Notes: generated by a model not told the origin, from the sequence alone. A DNA stretch of 64,000 nucleotides from Pseudidiomarina sp. CB1 (GCF_024752025.1 NZ_JANTPU010000001.1:1-64000); one strand, 5' to 3'; positions 1 through 9,446 are shown, counted from the first letter of the stretch. Translations and numbers: made by a program.

Positions 1-47
1 GGATAACGGCGCTATTCGCTCTTCGCTGTTCGCTTTTCGTTTTTCTA
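1..47. repeat. Short imperfect 7-base tandem repeat upstream of murB
   Basis: Four consecutive heptamers of the form TTCGCTN or TTCGTTT lie at about 15-42, followed by a small CGCC/GGCG hairpin at about 53-66. In E. coli murB lies directly downstream of an rRNA operon, so this could be debris of an rrn terminator region. That is an inference, because the upstream sequence is outside the window. No gene is visible in 1-84. Confidence 0.4.
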
Positions 48-84
48 ACTCGCCTTTCGTTCGGGCGTAGTTTAAAATGCATGC

Positions 85-1086
85 ATGACAATGCATCAAA
101 ACTCTATTTCACTGAAATCCCTACATACTTTTCAACTTCCTTATTCAGCCTCTGAAGTTATTACAATTCAAAAGGCCGAGGAATTGGAAGAAATCAAAGG
201 GAATTATCTCGTGCTCGGGGAAGGTAGTAATACTATTTTTACCTGCGATTTTGCGCGACCTGTCCTACGCATTGCGCTGCAGCATATAAACGTAACTGAA
301 ACCGAGGATAGTTTCCGCCTACGTATCGGTGCGGGGGTAAACTGGCATCACCTAGTCACCTATACACTTAAGCACAATATGCCAGGCCTAGAGAACCTAG
401 CATTGATACCCGGAAGCGTGGGTGCAGCACCAGTACAAAATATCGGTGCGTACGGCGTCGAAGTCGGTGAGTTCATCGAGAATGTTACAGCTTGGGATAG
501 AATAAAGCGTACGTGGCGTGTTTTCGATAAGGAGGCATGTGCGTTTGCTTATCGTGATAGCATCTTCAAGCGTAAACCTGACCAGTTCGTGATTACCGAA
601 GTGTCTTTAAGCTTACCTAAGGAATGGCAAGCTCGATTGAGTTATGGAGCGCTTGCACACGTTGGTAAAGATGCGAGTGCTAATGACATTATGGCGGCGG
701 TCATCGCCGTAAGAAACAGTAAACTTCCTAATCCCCGCGAAATTCCCAATGCCGGTAGCTTCTTTAAAAATCCAGAAGTTACTCTTAAAAAGTTTGAAAG
801 CATCCAACAACGCCACCCTGATGTCGCGCACTATAAGTTAGTGAATGGCAACATCAAGCTAGCAGCTGGTTGGCTGATTGATCAATTAGGCTTAAAAGGC
901 TTTCAATGTGGTGGTGCAGCAGTACATCGTCAGCAGGCGCTGGTGTTGATCAATTGCGAAGATGCAGACGGCGATGATGTCCTGACTCTTGCGCGACATG
1001 TCCAGCAGAAAGTCGCAGCAGAGTTTCAAGTAAGCCTAGAGCCCGAGGTAAGGCTGATGAATGAACAAGGACTTATCGAGTTATGA
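85..1086 (+). CDS. murB: UDP-N-acetylmuramate dehydrogenase (MurB)
   Basis: MurB reduces UDP-GlcNAc-enolpyruvate to UDP-MurNAc with NADPH and FAD, the second committed step of peptidoglycan synthesis in the cytoplasm. The 333-residue protein has the FAD-binding stretch VLGEGSNT near residue 43 and PGSVGAAPVQNIGAYG near 109-124. It also has the catalytic-serine motif NAGSFFKNP near 222-230 and the C-terminal LEPEVRL with the catalytic Glu. The architecture is the short type I form, as in E. coli (342 residues). ATG codons at 85 and 91 are both possible starts and neither has a good ribosome binding site. The stop overlaps the birA start by ATGA, so murB-birA-coaX reads as one translationally coupled operon. 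Confidence 0.96.
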   Translation: MTMHQNSISLKSLHTFQLPYSASEVITIQKAEELEEIKGNYLVLGEGSNTIFTCDFARPVLRIALQHINVTETEDSFRLRIGAGVNWHHLVTYTLKHNMPGLENLALIPGSVGAAPVQNIGAYGVEVGEFIENVTAWDRIKRTWRVFDKEACAFAYRDSIFKRKPDQFVITEVSLSLPKEWQARLSYGALAHVGKDASANDIMAAVIAVRNSKLPNPREIPNAGSFFKNPEVTLKKFESIQQRHPDVAHYKLVNGNIKLAAGWLIDQLGLKGFQCGGAAVHRQQALVLINCEDADGDDVLTLARHVQQKVAAEFQVSLEPEVRLMNEQGLIEL

Positions 1087-2072
1087 GTAAACGTAACGAA
1101 CGAATGATCAGAGTGATAGAGCTGTTGGCTGACGGTGAGTTTCACTCGGGTGAGCATATCGGTAAGGAAATTGGCGTATCGCGTACCGCAATAAGTCAAT
1201 ACATCAAGGATATACAGGCTCTAGGTTTAGATGTGTTTCGTATAACCGGCAAAGGCTATAAACTTTCTCAAGCAATCGAGTTGCTAGACTTGGCCCATAT
1301 CGAATCCTTATTGAATCGAGAAGCTAAAGGCTCAGTAGCGTTAGAGCGTATCGTTACATCCACCAATGATGTTATGCGTGACCGCCTACAGAACGGTTAT
1401 ACTTTTAAGGCTGGTGAAGTCTTATTAGCGGAGGCGCAAACTGCAGGTAGAGGTCGGCGAGGTAAGCAATGGTACTCACCCTTCGCGACTAATCTTTACT
1501 TATCAATGTATTGGCCACTAGGGCGTGGTATGAGTGCTGCGATGGGGCTCAGCATTGTCGTTGGTACACTCCTAGCAGAAGCGATTAAAAATGCTGGGGT
1601 TACTGATGTCGCACTGAAGTGGCCAAATGACGTTCTTGTTAATGGTAAAAAGCTGGCGGGCGTTCTTATTGATCTCGAAGGACAGGTTATTGACGATGCC
1701 CATGCGATCATTGGTGTTGGTGTTAATCTGTCGATGCCGGAATGGTTAGCCACCCCGATTGATCAAGCATGGACAGATTTGCAGTCTGAACTTACGACGA
1801 AGCTCAATCGCAATGAATGGGTTGCCGATCTTATTACTCGTATACGCAGCGGGTTGGCGACGTTCGATGAGCAAGGTCTTGAGCCTTTCATCAAGCGCTG
1901 GCTTGACTACGATGATTTGTTCGAGCGCAATGTCACGTTAACGATGGGCTCGAAAAGCCTTCATGGTATTGCTAAAGGCATCGCTAGTGACGGAGCCTTA
2001 TGTGTTGAGATTGATGGTACTGTAAAACATTTTCATGCTGGCGAGGTGAGTCTGCGTTATGACACCAATTAA
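1083..2072 (+). CDS. birA: Bifunctional biotin ligase / biotin operon repressor (BirA)
   Basis: BirA makes biotinoyl-AMP and transfers biotin to acetyl-CoA carboxylase. When its acceptor is saturated, the E. coli protein represses biotin genes. The 329-residue protein keeps an N-terminal winged helix-turn-helix (about residues 10-60, with GVSRTAISQYIKDI), so the regulatory function is probably retained. The biotin-binding loop GRGRRGKQWY is at about 121-130 and KWPNDVLVNGKKLAG at about 179-193. A C-terminal SH3-like domain follows. It overlaps murB by 4 bases and coaX by 14. No biotin synthesis gene is in the window, so the DNA target is not visible here. Confidence 0.96.
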   Translation: MSKRNERMIRVIELLADGEFHSGEHIGKEIGVSRTAISQYIKDIQALGLDVFRITGKGYKLSQAIELLDLAHIESLLNREAKGSVALERIVTSTNDVMRDRLQNGYTFKAGEVLLAEAQTAGRGRRGKQWYSPFATNLYLSMYWPLGRGMSAAMGLSIVVGTLLAEAIKNAGVTDVALKWPNDVLVNGKKLAGVLIDLEGQVIDDAHAIIGVGVNLSMPEWLATPIDQAWTDLQSELTTKLNRNEWVADLITRIRSGLATFDEQGLEPFIKRWLDYDDLFERNVTLTMGSKSLHGIAKGIASDGALCVEIDGTVKHFHAGEVSLRYDTN

Positions 2073-2793
2073 ACTTTTAATCGATGCCGGCAATACGCGG
2101 GTAAAAACCGCCTTAATGGATGCCGATGGTCATATTGAACCTTGGTTTAATTTGCCTTACGAGGATATCGTCGCGCAGCAACTCCCCACAACTGTGAACG
2201 TTTGTTGGCTGTCTTTGGTCGGTGGCCCGCAGCAACACAAACTACTTGAGAAGTGGTTAGGTCACAAGCTTGCAGTGCATCAAGTAGAATCTGAAGCGCA
2301 GGCGTTTGGCGTGAGGAATGCTTACGCCGAACCAAAGACCTTGGGTATTGATAGATGGCTTGCAATGCTTGGTGCTTATAATGAACAGCCCAAAGCAACG
2401 GTCATTATCGACGCTGGTACCGCAATAACCGTTGACTGGGTAACTGCCGATGGCAGACATTTGGGGGGCTGGATCGCCCCTGGTGTCGATCTGATGCAAA
2501 CAGCGGTGACGAGCCGTGCACCGCGGGTGTTTACTCGACAAGAGCAAATGTGGGGACGGGTCAATCAACTGGGTACAAGTACCCCTGATGGTTTGCTGGA
2601 TGGATGCGTCAACATGTTCGCTGGAATAGTGCGGCAAGCTATTTACGTCAGTGAAGTTGAGCTTGATTGGTTCGACTTTCGATTGCTCTTTAGCGGTGGT
2701 TCAACGCCACTCTTACCGATCGAGCTTAAACGGCGTGGCGAGCATCGCAGTGAACTGGTTTTGCAGGGCTTAGCCCTCTACGCCAACACATAA
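2059..2793 (+). CDS. coaX: Type III pantothenate kinase (CoaX)
   Basis: It phosphorylates pantothenate, the first step of coenzyme A synthesis. The type III family (ASKHA fold) is not inhibited by CoA and needs a monovalent cation. The 244-residue protein shows the phosphate loop DAGNT at residues 9-13, LGIDRW, DAGTAITVDWV near 118 and GGWIAPG. The start ATG has GAGGTGAG about 9 bases upstream inside birA, supporting the 14-base overlap. The birA-coaX pairing is known from Pseudomonas and many other bacteria; E. coli instead carries the unrelated coaA nearby. Confidence 0.95.
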   Translation: MTPIKLLIDAGNTRVKTALMDADGHIEPWFNLPYEDIVAQQLPTTVNVCWLSLVGGPQQHKLLEKWLGHKLAVHQVESEAQAFGVRNAYAEPKTLGIDRWLAMLGAYNEQPKATVIIDAGTAITVDWVTADGRHLGGWIAPGVDLMQTAVTSRAPRVFTRQEQMWGRVNQLGTSTPDGLLDGCVNMFAGIVRQAIYVSEVELDWFDFRLLFSGGSTPLLPIELKRRGEHRSELVLQGLALYANT

Positions 2794-2830
2794 AAAAAAG
2801 GCGCCATTAATATAATGGCGCCTTTCCTTT
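2794..2830. terminator. Bidirectional rho-independent terminator between coaX and nspC
   Basis: A 13-base perfect stem (AAAGGCGCCATTA pairing with TAATGGCGCCTTT, loop ATA) sits between the convergent genes. Read on the minus strand it is followed by a run of eight T, which serves the polyamine operon well. On the plus strand the tail TTTCCTTTCT is weaker but plausible for coaX. Confidence 0.9.
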
Positions 2831-2850
2831 CTATAGCTATTTCAAAATGC

Positions 2851-3990
2851 TTACGATAAGCGATTACGGAAGTCTTCATAAGTAAATGAGCGAACGAGAT
2901 CGAAGCGACCATCACGTCTTAAGATACCAATTGAAGGATGCTCAACGCCATTGAAGAACGTCGTTTTCACCATAGTGTAATGCATCATATCTTCAAAAAT
3001 AATGCGCGAACCGGGTTGTAACGGTTCGGCAAAACTATAAAGACCTATGACGTCGCCCGCCAAGCAAGAGTTACCGCCGAGCTTGTACGTGTGCGCTAGC
3101 ACTCCTGGTTCCTTCGCATCGGTAATGGTTGGCCGATAGGGCATCTCCAACACGTCAGGCATATGCGCAGTCGCTGAGATATCCAGAATCGCAATTGGAC
3201 CATCATTCTCGACGATATCCACCACCTCAGCGACCAATGGGCCGGTTTGCCACGCAACCGCCGAGCCTGGTTCCAGAATGACGTGCAGGTCATAAGTTTC
3301 ACGTAAACGCTTGAGCTGTGCAATTAAATGCTCAACATCATAGCCCTCACGCGTCATTAAATGACCGCCACCAAGGTTAAGCCATTTCATTTGCTTAAGC
3401 AGTTGCCCAAACTTGCTTTCAACCGCTTGCAGTGTGCGTTCTAAGGCATAGGAGTCACATTCGCAAAGGTTGTGAACGTGCAGGCCCTCGATACCCGTTA
3501 AATCAGCATCTGCAAGGTCAGCGGCACGAATACCTAGACGCGAACCGGGCGCGCTTGGGTCATATAACTCAGTCTCAGCTTCTTGATGTTCTGGATTGAC
3601 CCGAAGGCCGGCCGAAACTCCTGCCGCAGCTACTTGCTCACGGTAACGTCGCCATTGCCCTAAGCTATTAAAAGAAATGTGATTTACAAGTGGTAATAGC
3701 TCATCAATTTCTTTTGCCTTGTAGCCTGGGGCATAGGCGTGTACTTCGCGGCCGAATTCAAAGGCTGCTAATTTGGCTTCCCAAACAGAGCTGGCAGTAC
3801 AACCTTGAAGATATTCTCGCACTAATGGAAAGGTACTCCACATCGAGAACCCTTTTAAGGCAAGAATAATTTCAGCGCCACTTTCTTGCTGGACACGCTG
3901 CATTAGTTTTAAGTTGCGCTCCAGCAAAGCCTCGTCACATACGTAACAAGGCGACGGGATTGCGTCTGTTAAATAGCGGTTTTGAGTCAT
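2851..3990 (-). CDS. nspC: Carboxynorspermidine / carboxyspermidine decarboxylase
   Basis: A PLP enzyme that decarboxylates carboxynorspermidine or carboxyspermidine to the free triamine, the last step of the SAM-independent polyamine route. The 379-residue protein has the alanine-racemase-type barrel with LALKGFS (Lys46 is the likely PLP Schiff-base lysine). It also has HNLCECDS, the phosphate-binding LEPGSAVAW and the C-terminal catalytic-cysteine motif GNSCLAGD. The family is clear; which product is made in vivo cannot be read from sequence. The start lies 4 bases after the stop of the dehydrogenase, so the two genes are coupled. Confidence 0.93.
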   Translation of the reverse strand: MTQNRYLTDAIPSPCYVCDEALLERNLKLMQRVQQESGAEIILALKGFSMWSTFPLVREYLQGCTASSVWEAKLAAFEFGREVHAYAPGYKAKEIDELLPLVNHISFNSLGQWRRYREQVAAAGVSAGLRVNPEHQEAETELYDPSAPGSRLGIRAADLADADLTGIEGLHVHNLCECDSYALERTLQAVESKFGQLLKQMKWLNLGGGHLMTREGYDVEHLIAQLKRLRETYDLHVILEPGSAVAWQTGPLVAEVVDIVENDGPIAILDISATAHMPDVLEMPYRPTITDAKEPGVLAHTYKLGGNSCLAGDVIGLYSFAEPLQPGSRIIFEDMMHYTMVKTTFFNGVEHPSIGILRRDGRFDLVRSFTYEDFRNRLS

Positions 3991-3994
3991 GAGT

Positions 3995-5194
3995 TTACTG
4001 CTTAAACGGGGTGTCGCATTCGACCACCTGCCAAGGGAGACCGTACTTGTTCAAACGTTCCATGAACTCATCTGGATCGAATTGTTCCATATTCCAAACA
4101 CCGGCTTTCATCCAGTGCCCTTGCAACATCATCGATGCACCAATCATAGCTGGTACGCCAGTGGTGTAGCTAACCGCCTGTGCGCCAACTTCGGCATTAC
4201 ATACCGCGTGATCGCAGTTGTTATAAATGAAAATGGTCTTTTCTTTGCCATCTTTCAAACCGGTTACATAGGTACCGATACAGGTCATGCCGGTATAGCC
4301 TTCGGCAAGCGAACCTGGGTTTGGTAATACCGCTTTTAAGAACTCCAGTGGAACAATCTTCTGTCCTTGAAATTCAACAGGTTCAATTGAGGTCATACCT
4401 ACGTTCTCAAGTACGCGCAAATGGGTCAGGTACTGTTCCCCAAACGTCATCCAGAACCGCGCACGTTTTAGTGTTGGGAAGTGCTTGACCAACGATTCCA
4501 ACTCTTCGTGAAAGAGCAAGTAAGAAGCGCGGACACCTACATTAGGGTAGTCTAGGTCTTCACGAACACTGATAGGATCAGTCTCGTGCCACTCACCGTT
4601 TTCCCAGAATTTACCGCGTTGAGTAATCTCACGAATATTGATCTCTGGGTTGAAGTTTGTTGCAAAGGCCTGACCGTGGTCACCGCCATTACAATCGACA
4701 ATATCTAAGTAATGAATTTCGTCGAAGTAGTGCTTAGCCGCGTAGGCGGTAAAGACGTTGGTTACGCCAGGGTCAAAACCGGCACCTAATAGTGCCATGA
4801 TACCTTTTTCTTTAAACCGCTCGTGGTAAGCCCATTGCCATGAGTACTCGAACTTCGCTTCTTCTTTCGGTTCGTAGTTAGCAGTATCAAGATAGTGCAC
4901 GCCCGTTTCTAAACAAGCGTTCATGATAGGCAAGTCTTGGTAAGGCAAGGCAACGTTGATAACCAGTGCAGGTTCAACTTTACGAATCAACGCAGCAACT
5001 TCAGTTGCTTGATCGGCATCGACTTGATAAACCCCAACAACGCGATCTTTGCCTGCTTCTTCTTGCAACTTTTCGCACTTAGAAATCGTGCGACTCGCAA
5101 GATGAATTTCTGAAAAATACTCCGGCAACATAGCGCATTTTTTTACCACAACACCGGCAACTCCGCCGGCACCAATAATTAAGACTCGTGACAT
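3995..5194 (-). CDS. Carboxynorspermidine / carboxyspermidine dehydrogenase (saccharopine dehydrogenase family)
   Basis: This enzyme reductively condenses L-aspartate semialdehyde with 1,3-diaminopropane or putrescine to give carboxynorspermidine or carboxyspermidine, using NADPH. The 399-residue protein opens with the Rossmann motif VLIIGAGGVAGVV and carries the saccharopine-dehydrogenase-type catalytic and C-terminal domains. It is followed at once by nspC, the standard CANSDH-CANSDC pair. The family also includes lysine-pathway saccharopine dehydrogenases, but this neighbour decides the assignment. A modest ribosome binding site (AAGGGTC) precedes the ATG. The 91 bases between it and tmcA hold only weak promoter-like sequence. 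Confidence 0.92.
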   Translation of the reverse strand: MSRVLIIGAGGVAGVVVKKCAMLPEYFSEIHLASRTISKCEKLQEEAGKDRVVGVYQVDADQATEVAALIRKVEPALVINVALPYQDLPIMNACLETGVHYLDTANYEPKEEAKFEYSWQWAYHERFKEKGIMALLGAGFDPGVTNVFTAYAAKHYFDEIHYLDIVDCNGGDHGQAFATNFNPEINIREITQRGKFWENGEWHETDPISVREDLDYPNVGVRASYLLFHEELESLVKHFPTLKRARFWMTFGEQYLTHLRVLENVGMTSIEPVEFQGQKIVPLEFLKAVLPNPGSLAEGYTGMTCIGTYVTGLKDGKEKTIFIYNNCDHAVCNAEVGAQAVSYTTGVPAMIGASMMLQGHWMKAGVWNMEQFDPDEFMERLNKYGLPWQVVECDTPFKQ

Positions 5195-5285
5195 GAAATG
5201 ACCCTTTTTCCGATCTATAAACGGGTGACATAAAGGCTGAAAGATAGCATATTTTCACGGAAACAGCATCCGTAATGAGGAGCAT

Positions 5286-7214
5286 TCAGAGGAATTTGTT
5301 CTGGTCGATAGAGCGTAGAAACCGTGCAGCCTCATGCCGTAACTGCCGTTCGAGATCGGCACGGCTTGTTGCAGAGCTATTACGCACCAATTCTGCAGTG
5401 CTTTGCTGCGGCTGGAGAACGTCACGTGCAATAGTTCTAGAGTCCCCTAAAAGGTGAGCTAGCAACCACCACGCAAAGCGGGCATCGGAAAATGGCAAGG
5501 CGCCGCCACAGAATCCTTGCAGTATAACAAGGCAATGCTGAGCTAATGACGGTGTAACAAGGTGCGCGAACTCTGTTGTGCTGCCCTTTGTCCAAGCATT
5601 CTCAAGCCGTTGAAGGGTTGCCAGTCCATCAATAATTGCACGTGCTTCAGGTTCTAATCCAAACGCCCATAACGCACTTACCGTTCCACTTGCTGCGTTC
5701 TTTTTCAAACCGCGGCGGACTTCCTGCAACGGTGTGTCCGACCAAAAACATTCGACCTCTGGTGTTACGCCAAAGCTGGTACCAATCGCAGTAACATTGT
5801 GTTGTCGAGCATGTTTGATGGTCGCACTGAGCATTTTCGCGCCAATACGCTGACGCCTGTGCTGCGGTGCAACGGCTATTCGAACGATGCGCCACCAAGC
5901 CCAACCAAGGCTCTGTGCTTGCTGTCGGTAAAAGCCAAGAGCTTGCGGGAGGAGCTGTCCCTTGATGCGACGTTCACCGCGCATAATAGGTGTATGCAAG
6001 TCGTTTGCGATGGGGCCCTCAGTGGCAAGCCAGGTCACACCAAGAATTGCTTGGTCGCAACAGGCAATAAGCAAATGTTGATCGGGGTCATCAAGGAGCA
6101 ACCGCAAATCATTAGGGCTGCTTTGATAATGAGCTTCTAATAGCAGCGCCATGACTTGTGCTAAAGCGCTCTCGTCGAGTTGACTGGCGTGGCAAAACTG
6201 CAACCGTACGGTCTCGGACAGCGGCTGACTACGTTGGTGAGCGTCGCTCGAAACCATTAATAAAGCTCTGTTCAACCAAGTTTCACAGCAGTCGTCATTC
6301 GCCCAGCGTAACGGCTCAGTAAGTTGGTGTTGGATGACCTGAAAGTGTTGTGTCAGCCACTCAAGAAAACGCAAAACAAAACCTTGGCCACAGCCTTCAT
6401 AACCCTCTACGGTCGTTGCGACGGCCCACACTTGATAGTTATTACAGAGCGCTTGCAGGCAATGGAGTGGAATCGCCGCGGCTTCATCAATAACCAGAGC
6501 TTGTCCGTGGCTCGACGCGTCGCCAAGCAGGCGGTCCCAAGCACGAAACTCAGCATTTGCGCCAGCTTCTTGTAACAAAGTGGTGAGCGCCGATGGGCGG
6601 GGACCAGTGACGACAATAGGCGTGGTTAATTTTGCTTGCCGAATAGCAAGGCCGAGCGTAGTGCTTTTGCCGCGCCCTCGATCGGCCATCAAAACATGGG
6701 TGTGTGTCGGGTGCTCCAGTAGCTTATTAATAATGGCTTGTTGGGCCTGACTTGGCCGGCTTGATGCCGGGCTAGCTGGCGGCAAACTCGGCGCAGTGGT
6801 GTTGAGTAAAGCTAAAAAATCTTGCCACGTTGGACAATGAAATAAACCAGTAATCTGCTTGGCGTGCGTTAATAAGCGTTGTTGAAAGCATGATGAATGC
6901 GGCGGTAGAACCAGCCACAAACAACCACCTCCGCGAACAGTGCCGGCCAGTGCGGCAAGGGCATCTGCGTGAATCAACTGTTGAAAGTCCAACACCACAT
7001 GCTGGGTGTTTTGTCCCAAGTAGTCACGATAACGGTGCATCTGCGCTACCTGACGAGAGCTATCGGAAAGCCACAAAGTGTGACTTGGTAATTGGGTCAG
7101 TTGGTCGAGAACGAGATCACGCTCATGCTGATGCACTGGGCTGAAAATGAAGACAGCGCGTTGCCGCGCTGCCTTGAAGGGTTCTAACCAGTGTTCGAGC
7201 TGTTGTTCGAACAT
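5286..7214 (-). CDS. tmcA: tRNA(Met) cytidine acetyltransferase (TmcA)
   Basis: TmcA makes N4-acetylcytidine at the wobble position of elongator tRNA-Met with ATP and acetyl-CoA, which prevents misreading of AUA. The 642-residue protein has an N-terminal domain and a RecD-like helicase module with Walker A MADRGRGKST near 175-184. A DEAAAIP Walker B lies near 240, then a GNAT acetyltransferase domain whose VAPQHRRQRIGAKML is the acetyl-CoA loop. Length is close to E. coli TmcA (671). It starts 18 bases after the stop of the upstream transporter gene, so the two are probably cotranscribed, although no functional link is evident. Confidence 0.95.
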   Translation of the reverse strand: MFEQQLEHWLEPFKAARQRAVFIFSPVHQHERDLVLDQLTQLPSHTLWLSDSSRQVAQMHRYRDYLGQNTQHVVLDFQQLIHADALAALAGTVRGGGCLWLVLPPHSSCFQQRLLTHAKQITGLFHCPTWQDFLALLNTTAPSLPPASPASSRPSQAQQAIINKLLEHPTHTHVLMADRGRGKSTTLGLAIRQAKLTTPIVVTGPRPSALTTLLQEAGANAEFRAWDRLLGDASSHGQALVIDEAAAIPLHCLQALCNNYQVWAVATTVEGYEGCGQGFVLRFLEWLTQHFQVIQHQLTEPLRWANDDCCETWLNRALLMVSSDAHQRSQPLSETVRLQFCHASQLDESALAQVMALLLEAHYQSSPNDLRLLLDDPDQHLLIACCDQAILGVTWLATEGPIANDLHTPIMRGERRIKGQLLPQALGFYRQQAQSLGWAWWRIVRIAVAPQHRRQRIGAKMLSATIKHARQHNVTAIGTSFGVTPEVECFWSDTPLQEVRRGLKKNAASGTVSALWAFGLEPEARAIIDGLATLQRLENAWTKGSTTEFAHLVTPSLAQHCLVILQGFCGGALPFSDARFAWWLLAHLLGDSRTIARDVLQPQQSTAELVRNSSATSRADLERQLRHEAARFLRSIDQNKFL

Positions 7215-7232
7215 AAATTGTCCAGCGGCACC

Positions 7233-8651
7233 TTAAAGGAACGAAGTACCGAAGAACTTCGTCGCCACGGTGTTGGCAAAGATGACAGCTAAAATTACCG
7301 GAATGAAGGTACCAATCGAGAAGTCGACATACTTATGTAACCATGACGTCTGATAGTTCGGGTTGCCTTCACTCAGTTCAGCGGCAAAATTCTTGCGCTT
7401 CCAACGAAAACGAACAAATAAGCAGATAAGCAAGCCGTTAAGCGGCAGGATAGTGTCGTAGAAAACGTCAACAATAACGTCAAATAATGACTTATCAACG
7501 CCAGCATAATGGGCAACGTTGCTTACCCAAGGTAATAAACCGAACGAAGTTGCGGCAAGTAGAGTTAGTAAGGTGATGGCAAATCCCATCGCCAACAGCG
7601 CCTTCTTTCGTGAGACATTGTGACGTTCCATAAATGATGAGGTCGGAACTTCAATAATGGACACCAACGATGTGATTGCGGCAACAAAAGCTAGCAAAAA
7701 GAAAATGGACGCCGCTACCGATGCAAAACCGTAGCCCACAATGTCAGACAGCTGCATAAAAATTTGTGGGAAGAACGAGAAAATCATCGAGACGGAGGAA
7801 TCGCTCAGACTTTCCGGATTGGTGTCAGGATAGATGGCAAAAATAGCCGGTAGCGTCATTAGGCCCGCGGTGAATGCTACGGCGGTATCGGTAATTGCCA
7901 CCAACTTACCCGAGGTTACGATATCGTCGCTACGACGGAAATAAGAGCCGTAAGTGATGAGGATCCCCATACCTAGCGACAGCGAGAAGAACGCTTGCGC
8001 TAAAGCGCCATTAATCACACTGCCATCGATCTTGCTAAAATCAGGCACTAAATAAAACTCAACGCCTGCCATTGCATTATCGAGTGTCAGCACGAAAATA
8101 ACTAACAGTACGAGCATGAGGAACAGGGTTGGCATTAGGATTTTCGATGCCCGTTCGATGCCTTTGCGAACTCCACCTACTAAAATGAAATTGATAATCA
8201 CGGTAACTGCAACGAGGTAGCCGACAAAGGAGTAATCGTTTACAAACTTACCAAAATAATCGGGCTGCGCGATAATATCCAAGTTGCCAGAGAGCGTTTG
8301 GAACAGGTAGCCAAAGATCCACACTGTGATGACCATATAAAACACCGCAATCATAAACGGCGTAATAGTGGCTAGCCAGCCGGCAATTCGCCAGCGTTTG
8401 GTATCTTGTCCTAACTCTGCGTAGGCTTTGTATGGGCTGTGCTGGGCGCGGCGACCTAAGCCCATTTCGGCTAACATCACTGGTAGGCAGATGAAAGCAA
8501 CAAACAGTGCGTAAATGATCAAGAATGCGCCACCACCATTTTTGGTTGCAGCTACAGGGAAACCAACGAGGTTTCCGATACCCACTGCAGAACCTGCAGC
8601 GGCAAGTATGAAGCCAATTTTCGAGCTAAAGTGCTCGCGAGAAGTACTCAT
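7233..8651 (-). CDS. Sodium-dependent transporter, NSS (SNF) family
   Basis: An inner-membrane Na+ symporter of the neurotransmitter:sodium symporter family; bacterial members with known function carry amino acids or related amines. The 472-residue protein shows the TM1 signature GSAVGIGNLVGFP near residues 20-32, which provides sodium and substrate contacts. About eleven further hydrophobic segments follow. The substrate cannot be deduced. Amino acids would fit the rest of the window (proline and GABA-type catabolism), but that is inference. It heads the transporter-tmcA unit and diverges from alkB across a 146-base gap (8652-8797) in which I see no strong promoter. Confidence 0.93.
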   Translation of the reverse strand: MSTSREHFSSKIGFILAAAGSAVGIGNLVGFPVAATKNGGGAFLIIYALFVAFICLPVMLAEMGLGRRAQHSPYKAYAELGQDTKRWRIAGWLATITPFMIAVFYMVITVWIFGYLFQTLSGNLDIIAQPDYFGKFVNDYSFVGYLVAVTVIINFILVGGVRKGIERASKILMPTLFLMLVLLVIFVLTLDNAMAGVEFYLVPDFSKIDGSVINGALAQAFFSLSLGMGILITYGSYFRRSDDIVTSGKLVAITDTAVAFTAGLMTLPAIFAIYPDTNPESLSDSSVSMIFSFFPQIFMQLSDIVGYGFASVAASIFFLLAFVAAITSLVSIIEVPTSSFMERHNVSRKKALLAMGFAITLLTLLAATSFGLLPWVSNVAHYAGVDKSLFDVIVDVFYDTILPLNGLLICLFVRFRWKRKNFAAELSEGNPNYQTSWLHKYVDFSIGTFIPVILAVIFANTVATKFFGTSFL

Positions 8652-8797
8652 AGAGGAGACCTTTTGTTTATAGTTATTATGCGCGATGAAGGGCTCTCAA
8701 TAGCATGTAGTATGCTCGCATAGCGCCCTTGAAAGTTATTCGCTCAATCCTAGCGTATGCCGTAAACTGCGGCAAGCACTCAACACGTAACAAAATT

Positions 8798-9445
8798 ATG
8801 CAACACGACCTTTTTTCGCAAGATAGCCACCAATCACTTTTACAGCTAAGTACGCAAGCCTTTGTGTTAAAAGGCTTTGCGCGAGAACGGGATGCCGCTT
8901 TGTGGCAGGCTGTGCAAGAGGTCGTAGCAGTCGCCCCTTGGCGACAGTTGCTAACGCCGGGCGGGCGGCGGATGTCGGTACAGACGACGAACTGTGGTCG
9001 TTGGGGCTGGCTAAGTGATGCCAAAGGGTACCGTTATGAACAGCTAGATCCGCTACGCAAAGCACCTTGGCCCGCAATGCCTGAAGCTTTTTCGGAACTT
9101 GCTCGAGTCGCGGCTAAAGCGGCAGATTTTGCGAATTTTGAACCTGATGCTTGTCTGATTAATTGCTATCAACCAGGTACGCGTATAGGGTTGCATCAAG
9201 ATCGCGACGAAGACGTTCTGGAAGCACCAATCGTGTCGGTTTCGCTCGGTTTAAGCGCGCAGTTCCTTTGGGGCGGAGAGGCAAGAAGCGACCGACCGCA
9301 GCGCATCGTTTTAAACCATGGTGATGTGGTGGTCTGGGGCGGCGTCGATCGGCTGAATTATCATGGCATAGCGACTATTATGTCCGGCAGTCATCCGCTG
9401 CTCGGCGAGCAGCGGATTAACCTAACTTTTCGTCGGGCTAAATAA
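8798..9445 (+). CDS. alkB: Alpha-ketoglutarate-dependent DNA dioxygenase AlkB
   Basis: AlkB directly reverses N1-methyladenine and N3-methylcytosine in DNA and RNA by Fe(II)/2-oxoglutarate-dependent oxidative demethylation. I place the start at ATG 8798, giving 215 residues like E. coli AlkB (216). The longer frame back to a TTG at 8729 adds 23 residues with no family counterpart. The iron ligands HQD (His133, Asp135) and a distal NYHG histidine are present. The 2-oxoglutarate-binding arginines lie in the C-terminal RINLTFRR. The gene stands alone, without ada, and its stop is one base from the stop of the convergent cnoX. Confidence 0.94.
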   Translation: MQHDLFSQDSHQSLLQLSTQAFVLKGFARERDAALWQAVQEVVAVAPWRQLLTPGGRRMSVQTTNCGRWGWLSDAKGYRYEQLDPLRKAPWPAMPEAFSELARVAAKAADFANFEPDACLINCYQPGTRIGLHQDRDEDVLEAPIVSVSLGLSAQFLWGGEARSDRPQRIVLNHGDVVVWGGVDRLNYHGIATIMSGSHPLLGEQRINLTFRRAK

Positions 9446-9446
9446 T

